Of a stretch of DNA of 46,771 bases, positions 1 through 9,287 are shown piece after piece. Location of the stretch: contig JAGYJU010000004.1 in the NCBI GenBank assembly GCA_018401965.1, forward strand, positions 1 to 46,771, written 5' to 3'. Position numbers and translations under genes: made by a program. The notes beneath the pieces were generated by a model. It had not been told where the DNA came from and ran no database searches. It was given only the letters and a program-made list of their open reading frames with translations. Numbering within the stretch: position 1 is the stretch's first letter; the number at the start of each line of letters is the position of its first letter. Source of the DNA: Roseicyclus sp. Lineage in GTDB: Bacteria > Pseudomonadota > Alphaproteobacteria > Rhodobacterales > Rhodobacteraceae.

Positions 1-347
1 GATCGCCGTCGCCCCAAGCGTGGCGCCGGTGATGTTGAACAGGGCACCGGGAAAGGTCGCGAACAGGAACCCGCCGGTCAGCGTGGCAATGGTGGCACCC
101 GGCAGCGAAAACGCCACGATCAGCGTGTAGACCGCGATGAAGCCGGCCACGGCGGCCAAGTAATGGTCATCGCGCAGTGCGATCAGCGCCTCACGGTTGT
201 CGGACAGGGCCTGGAAACTGATCCTGTCCCCCAGCAACCACCAACCAAGCCCGCCCCCCAGGACCAGCGCGATCAAGGGGCAGGTTGCGCCTGAGGGCGG
301 ATTTGCCCGGCTGGCGCGGCGGCAGGGTCTTGCAACCTGTCGGTCAT
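1..347 (-). CDS. TVP38/TMEM64 (DedA-like) family membrane protein, partial, with a suspected frameshift
   Basis: Only the N-terminal part lies in the window; the gene runs off the left edge. Reading leftward from an ATG at 347 (AAGGA ribosome site nine bases upstream) gives about 24 polar residues (MTDRLQDPA...), then a TGA near 273. One frame over, the reading continues as a hydrophobic segment (LIALVLGGGLGWWLLGD) and a second one containing FSLPGA and GGFLFATFPG, which resemble the conserved core of TVP38/TMEM64 proteins. Adding one C to the CCCC run at 276-279 joins both parts into one protein, so I read this as a sequencing indel. A GTG at 354 is an alternative start in the downstream frame. 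Family members are integral inner-membrane proteins, probably lipid scramblases or transporters. Confidence 0.6.
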
Positions 348-660
348 CGGGCACGATCCTTGTTTCTTGTCCCTAGATGCAACAGGGGGGCGGGATGCGA
401 CAGGGGGTTCACGCCGCCTTGATGGGCCGTGACGAAAAAGCGGCCTTTCGTGACGTCGGCGCCCCGGTTCGGTAACATGGCACAGGCCCATGTTGCAAAA
501 ACCCGCGATACGCTGCGTTGCGAAAATCGCACCGGCATCGCGCGCTCTTTGTTGACAGGCCCCACGGCTTTCCTTAGATGCCGGGCTTCATCGGAGATTC
601 CATGAGGTCGATGAGGCGCGCCATGCGCGACCCGGCCCGGACGAGCGACGGAGAAGTCAG
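348..660. other. Intergenic region between the TVP38-like gene and rpmH
   Basis: About 310 bases separate the two divergent genes. The region holds the ribosome site of the minus-strand gene near 357-361, the rpmH promoter at 552-580 and the rpmH leader with a GGAG site near 647-651. I see no further gene, repeat or clear hairpin terminator here. Confidence 0.5.
552..580 (+). promoter_or_regulatory. Sigma70-like promoter of rpmH-rnpA-yidD
   Basis: A perfect -35 hexamer TTGACA (552-557) is followed by 17 bases and TAGATG (575-580). Transcription would begin near 587 and give a leader of about 75 bases before rpmH. Confidence 0.6.
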
Positions 661-798
661 ATGTCGAAGCGCACTTATCAGCCCTCGAACCTTGTGCGCA
701 AACGGCGCCACGGGTTTCGTGCCCGCATGGCCACCAAGGCGGGCCGCAAGATCCCTGAACGCGCGCCGCGCGGTCGGCGGAAGTCGCTCAGCGCCTGA
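661..798 (+). CDS. rpmH: 50S ribosomal protein L34 (internally garbled by two compensating indels)
   Basis: A 45-residue basic protein beginning [19 protein letters not shown], diagnostic for L34, with a GGAG site just upstream. Residues 1-31 and 40-45 (RKSLSA) match the family, but residues 32-39 read PERAPRGR where L34 normally has LNARRA-type sequence. Removing one C from the CCC at 753-755 and adding one C after 778 restores [11 protein letters not shown] and keeps the length at 45. The stop codon is unaffected, so automatic annotation would accept the wrong protein without warning. It is first in the classical rpmH-rnpA pair. Confidence 0.93.
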   Translation: MSKRTYQPSNLVRKRRHGFRARMATKAGRKIPERAPRGRRKSLSA

Positions 799-812
799 TA
801 CGGGTGCGGGGG

Positions 813-1214
813 ATGACCCTTGAAACGCCTCCGCCGGGCGATGGCCTGCCGGGGGCTTTTTCTGTTGTGAAACTATCCGTCCTGAAACAGCGCGCCGATT
901 TCCTGCGCGCTGCCCGGAACGCGTCGCAAACCGATGCCGGGCTTCCTGTTGCAAGCGCGGCTGCGCAGCAACGACGAAGCAGCGCAAACGCCCATTCGCA
1001 TCGGCTATACCTGTTCCAAGAAGGTCGGCAACTCCGTCGCCCGCAACCGCGCCAAGCGGCGCTTGCGTGAAATCGCGCGCGCGGTGCTGCCGGTGGACGG
1101 ACAGGCGGGTTGGGATTATGTTCTGGTCGGCCGCGCCGACGCTGACCGCTCGATCTGCCCTTTGATCAGCTCAAGTCCGATCTGTCACAAGCCTTGCAGG
1201 CGATCCACCGATGA
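813..1214 (+). CDS. rnpA: Ribonuclease P protein component (broken by two apparent indels)
   Basis: Protein subunit of RNase P, which matures tRNA 5' ends. The N-terminal frame gives [11 protein letters not shown]; the middle lies one frame over and carries the family core, with TCSKKVGN followed by [11 protein letters not shown]; the end ([18 protein letters not shown]) returns to the first frame. Removing one C from CCC at 913-915 yields [18 protein letters not shown] across the first break. Adding one C near 1149 (CGCTC to CGCCTC) repairs the second. The corrected protein has 133 residues, normal for RnpA with the N-terminal extension seen in related bacteria. The start at ATG 813 is the longest option; GTG 867 is possible. 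The stop overlaps the yidD start as ATGA. Confidence 0.85.
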
Positions 1215-1432
1215 CGCCCTTTGCCTTTGTCCTGTCGCTACCTGTGCGGGCCTATCGCCTGGTGTTCTCGCCATGGGTCGGCCATGCCTGCCGTTACCAC
1301 CCGACCTGTTCGGCCTATGCGATGGAAGCGCTGGAAAAACACGGCGCGATCAAGGGCGGCTGGTTGACGCTGCGCCGGCTGGGCCGATGCCAGCCCTGGG
1401 GCGGGTCGGGCGTGGACAACGTGCCCGACTAA
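1211..1432 (+). CDS. yidD: Membrane protein insertion efficiency factor YidD
   Basis: A 73-residue protein with the family pattern: an amphipathic start ([18 protein letters not shown]), then [19 protein letters not shown] and a C-terminal CQPWGGSG. Cysteine spacing and length fit YidD (haemolytic-domain DUF37), a small protein at the inner face of the membrane that assists YidC. The ATG overlaps the rnpA stop by four bases, so the two are translationally coupled. Together with yidC a little downstream this is the classical rpmH-rnpA-yidD-yidC order, here interrupted by a lipoprotein gene and ttcA. Confidence 0.93.
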   Translation: MTPFAFVLSLPVRAYRLVFSPWVGHACRYHPTCSAYAMEALEKHGAIKGGWLTLRRLGRCQPWGGSGVDNVPD

Positions 1433-1438
1433 CGGTCG

Positions 1439-1966
1439 TCAGCGCCGCTCGAAGCTGATGATGACCTCACCGATGGGCACGCCGTAGCGATACATGTAGG
1501 CGCGGTTCAACAACCGATCCCCTGACAACAGCCACATCCAGTCGTCGAAGCGTACACGCAGGGTTTCACCGCCGGGCACGGGCAGATCGATGGTATATTG
1601 CCAGTTGAACGTATCGCCCCGTTCCTGCCCGGTCGCGGTGCCGATCACCCCCGGCGCGGTTCCCTGCCAGCTGTCGTCGCCGGTTTTGGTCAGCGTCCAG
1701 ATGCGTTGTTCGGTGCTGCCATCCTCATAGGTGAAATCCTCGACAAGGCGTAGCGTCTGCCCATCCCATGTGCCGTCGATCTCGACCACGAAGCGGCGGC
1801 GGACGGTTCCGAACACATCCTGGAACTGGCCATAGGCAATCAGGTCGCCGGCAAAGAACTCTTCCAGGTTCAGCTCTGCCGTGCTCAGCGGCTCCTGCTC
1901 CAGGCTCGGCCGCCCGGCACAGCCCGCCAGCGTCAGGGTTGCCGCAAGGATCAGGAGGAACCGCAT
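1439..1966 (-). CDS. DUF3833 family lipoprotein
   Basis: 175 residues. The N-terminus is a lipoprotein signal: [16 protein letters not shown], with lipobox LAGC and lipidated Cys16. The remainder matches the DUF3833 pattern: a strand-rich domain with FxGxxxAxGxFxDxxGxxxRRF, LxExFxYxDG, R-x-W-T-L and the C-terminal DDWM, LNRA and YGVPIGEV motifs. Its function is unknown. It is convergent with yidD (six bases apart) and divergent from ttcA, so it is probably transcribed alone. Confidence 0.88.
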   Translation of the reverse strand: MRFLLILAATLTLAGCAGRPSLEQEPLSTAELNLEEFFAGDLIAYGQFQDVFGTVRRRFVVEIDGTWDGQTLRLVEDFTYEDGSTEQRIWTLTKTGDDSWQGTAPGVIGTATGQERGDTFNWQYTIDLPVPGGETLRVRFDDWMWLLSGDRLLNRAYMYRYGVPIGEVIISFERR

Positions 1967-2036
1967 GGGAATGGTCTTTCATCTGCTAACGCCAGACGTA
2001 ACCCGATCCGCCCGACGGGCAAGCCCAAGCCCGCGC

Positions 2037-2066
2037 TTGACGTCTGCCCGCCCCCGGCCCTATGCC
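2037..2066 (+). promoter_or_regulatory. Possible promoter of ttcA
   Basis: TTGACG (2037-2042), 18 bases, then TATGCC (2061-2066), lying in the divergent interval between the DUF3833 gene and ttcA. The -10 is weak; assigned mainly by position. Confidence 0.35.
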
Positions 2067-2092
2067 CGGTCAGGCCTTACGGGGGGAAACCG

Positions 2093-2986
2093 ATGCTCGA
2101 CCGCGACGATCTTGATGCGCCCGACGCGACCGGGTCCGATGACATTCACCCGCTGTTTCACGGCGCCCCCAAAACCACGGAATTCCGCAAGCTGCGCAAG
2201 CGCATCATCCGCGAAACCCGTGAGGCCATCGACCGCTACGGCATGGTCAACCGCGACCCGACCGCGCCGCGCGAAAAATGGCTGGTCTGCCTGTCGGGTG
2301 GCAAGGACAGCTATACCCTGTTGGCGGCGCTGACCGAATTGCAATGGCGCGGCCTGTTGCCGGTCGACCTGTTGGCCTGCAACCTTGACCAGGGGCAACC
2401 GGGCTTTCCGGCGACGGTCCTGCCGGAATTCCTGGCCCGCATGGGCGTGCCGCACCGGATCGAATACGCCGACACCTATTCCATCGTGAAGGACAAGGTT
2501 CCCCAGGGCCGCACCTATTGCGCGCTGTGCTCGCGGCTGCGGCGGGGCAACCTCTACCGTGTCGCCCGCGAAGAAGGCTGTTGTGCCGTTGTCCTTGGCC
2601 ATCACCGCGACGACATCCTGGAAACCTTTTTCCTCAACCTGTTTCACGGCGGAAAGCTGGCGACCATGCCGCCGCGCCTGTTGAACGACGAGGGCGATCT
2701 GTTCGTGCACCGCCCCCTCGCCCATGTGGCCGAGGCCGATTGCGAGGCGTTTTCGCGGGCGATGAACTATCCGATCATCCCCTGCGACCTGTGCGGGAGC
2801 CAGGACGGCCTGCAACGCCAGGTGATCAAGCGGATGCTGGACGATTGGGAAAGCCGCGCACCGGGCCGCCGGGGCAAGATGTTTTCCGCCCTGATGTCGG
2901 CACGGCCTTCGCATCTTCTGGATGCGGAGCTGTTCGATTTCGGGGGTTTGACACGGGCCATGGCCGCCGATCCGCCCAAGGGCTAA
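2093..2986 (+). CDS. ttcA: tRNA 2-thiocytidine(32) biosynthesis protein TtcA
   Basis: 297 residues. TtcA thiolates cytidine 32 of certain tRNAs using ATP and a [4Fe-4S] cluster. Visible are the PP-loop SGGKDS (68-73) that binds ATP, CALC (143-146) and CDLC (231-234), which provide the conserved cysteine pairs, and LGHHRDDxxET after residue 168, typical of this PP-loop subgroup. The GGGGGGAAA ribosome site supports ATG 2093. It begins the plus-strand run into yidC and engB, consistent with a translation and membrane-biogenesis neighbourhood. Confidence 0.95.
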   Translation: MLDRDDLDAPDATGSDDIHPLFHGAPKTTEFRKLRKRIIRETREAIDRYGMVNRDPTAPREKWLVCLSGGKDSYTLLAALTELQWRGLLPVDLLACNLDQGQPGFPATVLPEFLARMGVPHRIEYADTYSIVKDKVPQGRTYCALCSRLRRGNLYRVAREEGCCAVVLGHHRDDILETFFLNLFHGGKLATMPPRLLNDEGDLFVHRPLAHVAEADCEAFSRAMNYPIIPCDLCGSQDGLQRQVIKRMLDDWESRAPGRRGKMFSALMSARPSHLLDAELFDFGGLTRAMAADPPKG

Positions 2987-3070
2987 AGCCCGCGCGGAAA
3001 AGGCCCCTTGACCTTTTGCCCCCTGATCTGTTGAACCCGCGTGAATATCAAACGCAGGACATAGACACCC

Positions 3071-4900
3071 ATGCAAGATCAGAACAGAAACCTGATCCTG
3101 GCCACAGCGCTCAGCTTTTTGGTCATCCTCGTTTGGTTTGTCTTATTTCCGCCGCCCGAACCGACGACGGATCCGAACGCACCGGCCGCCGTCACGGCCC
3201 AGGACGGCGCGACAGGCACGGATATGGCGGTTCTGCCGCCCGCCGCAGGCGGCGATCCGGCGATTGCCCCCGATGCCGATGGCGCCACCGCCGTCGCCCT
3301 GACCGAAGCCGCCCGCCTGCCGATCGAGACGCCTGAACTGGAAGGCTCGATCTCGCTGATCGGGGGGCGTATCGATGACCTGTCGCTGCGCGCCTATTCG
3401 GAGACCCTCGACGAGGATAGCCCGATCGTGCGCCTCTTGTCGCCCGTCGGCACGGTGGAACCCTATTACGCGCTCTATGGCTGGGCCCCTGGTGGCGACC
3501 TTGCGTTCGAGGACGTGCCGGGTGCCAACACCGAATGGACGGTCGAAAGCGGCGAAACCCTGACACCCGAAACCCCGGTGACGCTGGCGTGGGACAATGG
3601 CGCTGGCCTGATCTTTCGGCGCACCATCGCCATCGACGCGAATTTCATGTTCTCGGTCACGCAATCGGTGGAAAACACCGGCGCGACGGCGGCACGGCTT
3701 GCGCCCTATGGCATCGTCGCGCGCCATGGCCTGCCCGATGACCTGCAGAACTTTTTCATCCTGCACGAAGGCGTCGTGCGCAAGGTCGACGGTCAGCTCG
3801 ATGAAATCGGCTTTTCCGACATCCCCGACCTGGAAATCGTGCAGCGCGAAGGTGCCGCCGCCGAGGTGGTCGATGTCGTCGCGAATGGCTGGATCGGCTT
3901 TACCGACAAGTACTGGATGACGACGCTGATCCCCGGCGCGGACCAGCCCTTTACCAGCGTCACCAAGTATGTCGCCGGCGCCGATATCTACCAGACCGAG
4001 GCGCGCCTGCCCGCGATGACCGTCGAGGCGGGGCAAACCGCGCAGGTCACGACCCAGCTTTTCGCGGGTGCCAAGGAATGGGAAACCATCCGCGCCTACC
4101 AGGATGCGGGCGGCGTCGACCGGTTTGTCGACTCGATCGACTGGGGCTGGTTCTATTTCATCACCAAGCCGATGTTCTGGCTGTTGCACACGCTCAACAT
4201 CGCGATCGGCAACATGGGCCTCGCGATCATCGCGCTGACCGTGATCGTCAAGGCGGTTCTGTTCCCGCTGGCTTATAAATCCTATGCCTCGATGGCCCGG
4301 ATGCGCGAACTGCAGCCGCAGATGGAAAAGATCAAGGAACGCGTCGGCGACGACCGCCAGAAGATGCAGCAAGAAATGATGGAGCTGTACAAGCGCGAAA
4401 AGGTGAACCCCGCCTCGGGCTGTTTGCCGATCCTGCTGCAGATCCCGATCTTTTTCTCGCTCTACAAGGTGATCTTCGTCACGCTCGAATTGCGCCACGC
4501 GCCCTTCTTTGGCTGGTTGAACGACCTGTCGACCCCTGACCCGTCGTCGCTGTTCAACCTGTTCGGCCTCTTGCCCTGGGACGCGCCGGAACCGACAAGC
4601 ATCCTTGCCCTTGTCTTCATCGGGGTGCTGCCGATCCTGCTCGGCATCTCGATGTGGTTGCAGCAAAAGCTGAACCCGCAACCGACCGACCCGACACAGG
4701 CGGCGATCTTTGCCTGGCTGCCTTGGGTGTTCATGTTCATGCTGGGTGGCTTTGCCAGCGGCCTGCTGGTCTACTGGATCGCCAACAACACGATCACCTT
4801 CAGCCAGCAATACATCATCATGCGCAGCCATGGCTACAAGCCGGATATCTTCGGCAACATCCGCTCCAGCTTTCAGCGGAAAAAGCCCGAGGGCAAATGA
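3071..4900 (+). CDS. yidC: Membrane protein insertase YidC
   Basis: 609 residues, the long Gram-negative form. An N-terminal membrane segment (about residues 7-25) is followed by an Ala/Pro/Asp-rich linker, a large periplasmic domain (about 60-345) and the conserved YidC/Oxa1 insertase domain (about 360-590) with five membrane segments. Recognisable landmarks are MARMRELQPQMEKIKERVGDD, VNPASGCLPILLQIPIFFSLY and the last segment, FASGLLVYWIANN. Lys394 occupies the place of the hydrophilic-groove arginine of E. coli YidC. It inserts inner-membrane proteins with or without SecY. The stop overlaps the MOSC gene start (ATGA). Confidence 0.97.
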   Translation: MQDQNRNLILATALSFLVILVWFVLFPPPEPTTDPNAPAAVTAQDGATGTDMAVLPPAAGGDPAIAPDADGATAVALTEAARLPIETPELEGSISLIGGRIDDLSLRAYSETLDEDSPIVRLLSPVGTVEPYYALYGWAPGGDLAFEDVPGANTEWTVESGETLTPETPVTLAWDNGAGLIFRRTIAIDANFMFSVTQSVENTGATAARLAPYGIVARHGLPDDLQNFFILHEGVVRKVDGQLDEIGFSDIPDLEIVQREGAAAEVVDVVANGWIGFTDKYWMTTLIPGADQPFTSVTKYVAGADIYQTEARLPAMTVEAGQTAQVTTQLFAGAKEWETIRAYQDAGGVDRFVDSIDWGWFYFITKPMFWLLHTLNIAIGNMGLAIIALTVIVKAVLFPLAYKSYASMARMRELQPQMEKIKERVGDDRQKMQQEMMELYKREKVNPASGCLPILLQIPIFFSLYKVIFVTLELRHAPFFGWLNDLSTPDPSSLFNLFGLLPWDAPEPTSILALVFIGVLPILLGISMWLQQKLNPQPTDPTQAAIFAWLPWVFMFMLGGFASGLLVYWIANNTITFSQQYIIMRSHGYKPDIFGNIRSSFQRKKPEGK

Positions 4901-5640
4901 CCTGGCAGTTGGCCCAGATCTGGCGGCACCCGATCAAGGGCATCGGGGCAGAGGCACTGGATCACGCGGGGCTGCACATCGACCGGCCCCTGCCGCTTGA
5001 CCGCGCCTGGGCCGTTCTGGAACAGGGCGGCGAAGCGGCAGATGGCTGGCGGCCCTGTCGCAACTTCCTGCGCGGGGCCAAGGCGCCATCCTTGATGGCG
5101 ATCACCGCCCGCACCGAGGGCGATACGATCCACCTGTCACACCCCGACCGGCCCGACCTGTCGATCACACCCGGCACCCCTGATGCGGGGCCGGCGCTGT
5201 TTGACTGGCTGAACCCGATCTACCCCGCAGACCGGCGCGGCCCCGCCGCCCTGGTCAAGGCCCCGCCAGCCGGCATGTCGGATGCACCCTTTGCCTCGGT
5301 CGCGGTGCTGAACCTCGCGTCCCTGCGGGCGCTGTCGCAAAAGCTGGGCCAAGCGCTTGACCCACGCCGGTTTCGCGGCAACCTGTGGCTGGACGGGCTC
5401 GCCCCGTGGGAAGAATTCGACCTGGTGGGCAAGCGCCTGCGCATCGGTACGGCAGAGCTTGAGGTGATCGAACCCATCGGCCGCTGCCGCGCGACCGAGG
5501 CGAACCCGCAGACCGGGCGGCGCGATGCGGCCACATTGGCCGCGTTGGAAGACGGGTGGGGCCACACGCAATTCGGCGTCTACACGATGGTGCGCCGCGC
5601 GGGCCGCGTGGCCCTTGGCGATGAGGTGACCCTGGCATGA
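4897..5640 (+). CDS. MOSC domain-containing protein
   Basis: 247 residues starting at the ATG that overlaps the yidC stop. An N-terminal MOSC beta-barrel domain (HPIKGIGAEAL near residue 11) precedes a C-terminal MOSC domain with the typical FRGNLW segment and EPIGRCRATEANPQTGRRD, which contains the conserved cysteine of sulfur-carrier MOSC proteins. The family handles sulfur or molybdenum-cofactor chemistry; the substrate of this one cannot be read from sequence. It is coupled to yidC and engB by four-base overlaps at both ends, so it is co-translated with them; no functional link is obvious. Confidence 0.88.
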   Translation: MTWQLAQIWRHPIKGIGAEALDHAGLHIDRPLPLDRAWAVLEQGGEAADGWRPCRNFLRGAKAPSLMAITARTEGDTIHLSHPDRPDLSITPGTPDAGPALFDWLNPIYPADRRGPAALVKAPPAGMSDAPFASVAVLNLASLRALSQKLGQALDPRRFRGNLWLDGLAPWEEFDLVGKRLRIGTAELEVIEPIGRCRATEANPQTGRRDAATLAALEDGWGHTQFGVYTMVRRAGRVALGDEVTLA

Positions 5641-6290
5641 CTTCCCTTCCCTTCCCCATCGCCGACGACCCCGACGAGATCACGACCGAACTTGGTCGCA
5701 AGCTCTTTGCCGGTGGGGCAGATTTCCTCAAGGGTGTGGTGGCGATGGATGGCCTGCCCCCTGCCGACCGCCCCGAGGTGTGTTTTGCAGGCCGGTCCAA
5801 TGTCGGCAAATCGACACTGATCAACGCGCTGACCGGGCGCCGCGCGCTGGCCCGCGCGTCGAACACGCCGGGCCGGACACAGGAAATCAACTATTTCACC
5901 CTTGGGGCCAGCCATTACCTCGTCGATTTGCCCGGCTATGGCTATGCCGAGGCCCCGGTGGATATCGTGCGCAAATGGCAAACATTGCTCCGCGCTTACC
6001 TCTCGGGCCGCGCCACGCTGCGCCGGGCCTTCGTGCTGATCGACGGGCGGCACGGCGCGAAACAGGTCGACGAGGAAATCATGACCCTGCTCGACAAATC
6101 GGCCGTGCCGTTCCAGGTCGTGGTGACAAAGGCCGACAAGGTGCGCGGCAGCGATCTTGACGCGGCGCTGGCCCGCACGCGCGCGGCGCTGGCCAAACAC
6201 CCCGCCGCCTACCCCGAGATGATCCTGACCTCGTCCGAAAAGGGCGAAGGCATCGCCACCTTGCGCGCGGCCATCGCCAATATCGCCTGA
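5637..6290 (+). CDS. engB: Ribosome biogenesis GTP-binding protein YihA/YsxC (EngB)
   Basis: 217 residues. The complete TRAFAC GTPase set is visible: P-loop GRSNVGKS (52-59), NTPGRTQ (76-82) as switch I, DLPGYG (97-102) as switch II, TKADK (164-168) for guanine recognition and SSEKGEG near the end. The family assists assembly of the large ribosomal subunit and is usually essential. The ATG overlaps the MOSC stop. Being translated with yidC links ribosome assembly to membrane insertion. Confidence 0.96.
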   Translation: MTSLPFPIADDPDEITTELGRKLFAGGADFLKGVVAMDGLPPADRPEVCFAGRSNVGKSTLINALTGRRALARASNTPGRTQEINYFTLGASHYLVDLPGYGYAEAPVDIVRKWQTLLRAYLSGRATLRRAFVLIDGRHGAKQVDEEIMTLLDKSAVPFQVVVTKADKVRGSDLDAALARTRAALAKHPAAYPEMILTSSEKGEGIATLRAAIANIA

Positions 6291-6332
6291 CCGCCACCGC
6301 TTCACCTTTCCACAAATACGCAAACGCGCCGC

Positions 6333-6361
6333 TTCACACGGGCGCGCGCCTCGCCTATTCA
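6333..6361 (+). promoter_or_regulatory. Possible promoter of argB
   Basis: TTCACA (6333-6338), 17 bases, TATTCA (6356-6361), in the 96-base gap before argB. Both hexamers are imperfect. Confidence 0.3.
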
Positions 6362-6386
6362 AGCGTAACGGCACAAGAGGCGCAGG

Positions 6387-7247
6387 ATGAAGACGCGTGA
6401 CATGACCCGAGACAACATCGCCACCGCCCGCACGCTGAGCGAGGCCTTGCCCTACCTGCAACGCTTCAACGACGCGGTCATCGTGGTAAAATTCGGCGGC
6501 AACGCCATGGGCGATGATGCCGTGATGGAAAGCTTTGCCCGCGACATCGTGCTGCTGCGGCAGGTGGGTGTGAACCCGGTCGTGGTGCATGGTGGCGGTC
6601 CGATGATCAATGATCTGCTGGACAAGCTTGGGATCCAGTCCGATTTCATCGACGGCAAGCGCGTCACCGATGCCGCCACCGTCGAGGTCGTGGAAATGGT
6701 GCTGTCCGGCCTTGTGAACAAACGTATCGTGCAGGCGATCAATGCGCAGGGCGGCAAGGCGGTGGGCCTGTCGGGCAAGGATGCCGAATTGATGATCTGC
6801 AATCCCGCCGACCCCAAGCTGGGCTTTGTGGGCGAGCCATCCGAGATCAATACCGAGGTTCTCAAGAACCTGTTCGGCGATGACATGATCCCGGTGATCG
6901 CGCCCATCGGCATGGGGCGCAACGGCGAAACCTTCAACGTGAACGGCGATACGGCGGCGGGCGCGATTGCTGCCGCGCTCAAGGCTGATCGCCTGCTCTT
7001 GTTGACGAATGTCGCAGGCGTGAAGAATGCCGATGGCGAATTGGTCACCGAGCTCAAGGCCGCAGAGGTCGAGGAAATGACCCGGTCCGGCGTGATTTCG
7101 GGCGGCATGATTCCCAAGACCGAAACCGCCCTTCAGGCGGTGCGTGGCGGCGTGCGGGCCTGCACCATCGTCGATGGGCGGGTGCCCAACGCGGTCTTGC
7201 TGGAGCTTTTCACCGAACATGGCGCGGGCTCGATGATCCGGGCCTGA
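6387..7247 (+). CDS. argB: Acetylglutamate kinase
   Basis: 286 residues. It phosphorylates N-acetyl-L-glutamate, the second step of arginine biosynthesis. Landmarks of the amino-acid kinase fold are KFGGNAMG (35-42), the HGGGPMI loop (68-74) that binds substrate phosphate, the N-terminal helix region typical of arginine-inhibitable hexameric forms, and [14 protein letters not shown] near the C-terminus. The GAGGCGCAGG stretch before ATG 6387 supports that start; an internal ATG at codon 6 is an alternative. It is 96 bases after engB and possibly has its own promoter. Two unrelated small genes follow. Confidence 0.96.
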   Translation: MKTRDMTRDNIATARTLSEALPYLQRFNDAVIVVKFGGNAMGDDAVMESFARDIVLLRQVGVNPVVVHGGGPMINDLLDKLGIQSDFIDGKRVTDAATVEVVEMVLSGLVNKRIVQAINAQGGKAVGLSGKDAELMICNPADPKLGFVGEPSEINTEVLKNLFGDDMIPVIAPIGMGRNGETFNVNGDTAAGAIAAALKADRLLLLTNVAGVKNADGELVTELKAAEVEEMTRSGVISGGMIPKTETALQAVRGGVRACTIVDGRVPNAVLLELFTEHGAGSMIRA

Positions 7248-7306
7248 GGCTCGGGGCACCAAGCCTGAACAGCCCGGCCACGGGGCGTGCATCACAGGGG
7301 TGAAAG

Positions 7307-7960
7307 ATGGGATTGGACGACATCGAAGCCCGGCTTGCCGCCCATCACCTGTCGGTCTTCGGCGGGTTTCACCCCGATGCACAGGATGGCGCGCCCAAGG
7401 ATTGCGCCACGCTCTTGATGCTTGGCCCGCGCGAACCGGGGTTCTGGGCGCATGTGACGGCCGAGCCCGAATTCAAGGATGGCCAGCCCGACCCGATGGA
7501 TCGCTGGTCGCGCCGCGTGATCGGGCATCTGGCCTGCGACCTCGGGGCCAAGGCCGTGTTCCCCTTTGGCGGGCCACCGTTTGCGCCCTTCATCCGCTGG
7601 GCACAGCGCAGCGGCCGCGCCCATGTCAGCCCGGTGACATTGTTGGTGCATGACACGGCCGGGTTGATGCTGTCTTACCGGGGCGCGCTTGCACTGCGCG
7701 AAACCCTCGCGCTTCCCGAGGCGCCCGGCATCCCCTGCACCGGCTGCACCCGCCCCTGCGTCACCGCCTGCCCGGTCAATGCACTGACCGACACAGGCTA
7801 TGACACAGACGCCTGCCACGCCTTTCTGGACACAGACGCTGGGCGCGATTGCCTGACCATGGGCTGCCGCGCCCGCCGCGCCTGCCCGGTCAGCCAGAGC
7901 TATGGCCGCCTGCCCGAACAATCAGCGTTTCACATGACGAGCTTTCACCCATGCCCCTGA
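7307..7960 (+). CDS. Ferredoxin-like protein with two iron-sulfur cysteine clusters
   Basis: 217 residues. Residues 144-155 carry C-x2-C-x3-C-x3-C followed by PVNAL, the pattern of a 4Fe-4S ferredoxin site. A second set (Cys170, Cys182, Cys187, Cys193, the last followed by PV) would complete a dicluster. The N-terminal 135 residues (FGGFHP, LMLGPREPGFW, FPFGGPPFAPFIRWAQ) have no motif I can assign, although the layout recalls the iron-sulfur end of epoxyqueuosine reductase-type proteins. An electron-transfer or redox role is likely but the partner is unknown. Its end overlaps the next gene by ten bases. Confidence 0.75.
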   Translation: MGLDDIEARLAAHHLSVFGGFHPDAQDGAPKDCATLLMLGPREPGFWAHVTAEPEFKDGQPDPMDRWSRRVIGHLACDLGAKAVFPFGGPPFAPFIRWAQRSGRAHVSPVTLLVHDTAGLMLSYRGALALRETLALPEAPGIPCTGCTRPCVTACPVNALTDTGYDTDACHAFLDTDAGRDCLTMGCRARRACPVSQSYGRLPEQSAFHMTSFHPCP

Positions 7961-8451
7961 CCCTTATCCTGACACGCCATGCGAAATCGGGCTGGGATGA
8001 TCCGACGTTGTCGGATCATGATCGATCCCTTGATGCGCGTGGGCGGGCGGATGCGCCACGGGTCGGGGCATGGTTACAGGGCAAGGGCTATGTGCCGGAC
8101 CAAGCCCTGGTGTCATCGGCGCGGCGCACGCAGGAGACGTGGGAACGGCTGTCGCCCGAATTTCAGCGCCCCGTGCCCGCGACAGTCGTGCCGGGTCTGT
8201 ATCATGCCGAGGCAGAGGGCATTCTGACCCATCTTCGATCCGCGAGATCGGCAAATGTCATGATCCTGGGGCATAATCCCGGCATTGGCGACTTCGCGCG
8301 GCGCATCGTCAACGCCGCGCCGCGCCACCGAGAATTTGCCGATTACCCGACCTGCGCCACGCTGGTTGCCGGATTTGACGGCGATGATTGGTCGGCGGTG
8401 GATTGGGGCGCAGGCCGCGTGATCGATTTCATCGTCCCACGCGACCTGTAA
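7951..8451 (+). CDS. SixA-like histidine phosphatase
   Basis: 166 residues starting MPLTLILTRHAKSGW. The RHAKS motif (9-13) holds the phosphorylated histidine of the phosphoglycerate-mutase/histidine-phosphatase fold. SSARRTQET and GHNPGI supply the second arginine and the partner histidine. The short form matches the SixA group, which dephosphorylates phosphohistidine on HPt domains in the best-studied case; the target here is unknown. The start was chosen at ATG 7951, inside the end of the preceding gene, because the catalytic motif begins nine residues later. It is convergent with bztD. Confidence 0.87.
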   Translation: MPLTLILTRHAKSGWDDPTLSDHDRSLDARGRADAPRVGAWLQGKGYVPDQALVSSARRTQETWERLSPEFQRPVPATVVPGLYHAEAEGILTHLRSARSANVMILGHNPGIGDFARRIVNAAPRHREFADYPTCATLVAGFDGDDWSAVDWGAGRVIDFIVPRDL

Positions 8452-8474
8452 CGCGCAGCCAGAGCCCGCCGTGG

Positions 8475-9275
8475 TCAGTGACCCAGGATCTGGCTCAGGA
8501 ACAGCTTGGTGCGTTCATTCTGCGGGTTGGTAAAGAACGGCTCCGGCTCGTTCTGTTCCACGATCTGGCCCTGGTCCATGAAGATCACCCGGTTGGCGAC
8601 CTGGCGGGCAAAGCCCATTTCATGGGTCACGCAGAGCATGGTCATGCCCTCCTCGGCCAGCGCGATCATGGTGTCGAGAACTTCCTTGATCATCTCGGGG
8701 TCAAGCGCCGAGGTCGGTTCGTCGAACAACATGATCCGGGGCTTCATGCACAGCGACCGGGCAATCGCCACGCGCTGCTGCTGACCGCCCGACAACTGGC
8801 CGGGATATTTATGGGCCTGTTCCGGGATCTTGACCTTTTCGAGGAAATACATCGCCGTTTCCTCGGCTTCGCGCTTGGGCACCTTGCGCACCCAGATCGG
8901 GGCAAGGGTGCAGTTTTCCAGGATCGTCAGGTGCGGAAACAGGTTGAAGTGCTGAAACACCATCCCGACCTCGGACCGGATGCGGTCGATGTTCTTGAGA
9001 TCGCTCGACAGCAAGGTACCGTCAATGGTGATGCGCCCCTGCTGATGTTCTTCCAATGCGTTGATGCAGCGGATCAGCGTCGATTTCCCCGACCCTGACG
9101 GGCCACAGATCACGATGCGTTCGCCCTGCATCACGGTCAGGTCGATGTCGCGCAACACGTGGAACGTGCCGTACCACTTGTTCATGTTGCTGATTTCGAT
9201 GGCCACCTCATCGGAAACCTGCATCTGCGCGCGGTTGATTTCACGGTCTTGCAGGGCCGTTTGACCTTCAGTCAT
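8475..9275 (-). CDS. bztD: Polar amino acid ABC transporter ATP-binding protein (BztD-like)
   Basis: 266 residues. Full ABC ATPase set: Walker A GPSGSGKS (58-65), Q-loop in MVFQHFNLF (105-113), signature LSGGQ (161-165), Walker B LFDEPT (183-188) and H-loop His218. Strong resemblance to the glutamate/glutamine/aspartate/asparagine transporters (AapP/BztD). It is the last gene of a four-gene operon with both permeases and the binding protein in the order expected for bzt (A-B-C-D). A GAGGAG site overlapping the bztC stop supports ATG 9275. It energises uptake at the inner face of the membrane. Confidence 0.94.
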   Translation of the reverse strand: MTEGQTALQDREINRAQMQVSDEVAIEISNMNKWYGTFHVLRDIDLTVMQGERIVICGPSGSGKSTLIRCINALEEHQQGRITIDGTLLSSDLKNIDRIRSEVGMVFQHFNLFPHLTILENCTLAPIWVRKVPKREAEETAMYFLEKVKIPEQAHKYPGQLSGGQQQRVAIARSLCMKPRIMLFDEPTSALDPEMIKEVLDTMIALAEEGMTMLCVTHEMGFARQVANRVIFMDQGQIVEQNEPEPFFTNPQNERTKLFLSQILGH

Positions 9276-9287
9276 GGGTTGGTCTCC

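Noticed and set aside
3143..4831. A long minus-strand frame opposite yidC
   Set aside because: Antisense shadow; rich in Arg, His, Gln and Asp without domains, while the plus strand is clearly yidC.
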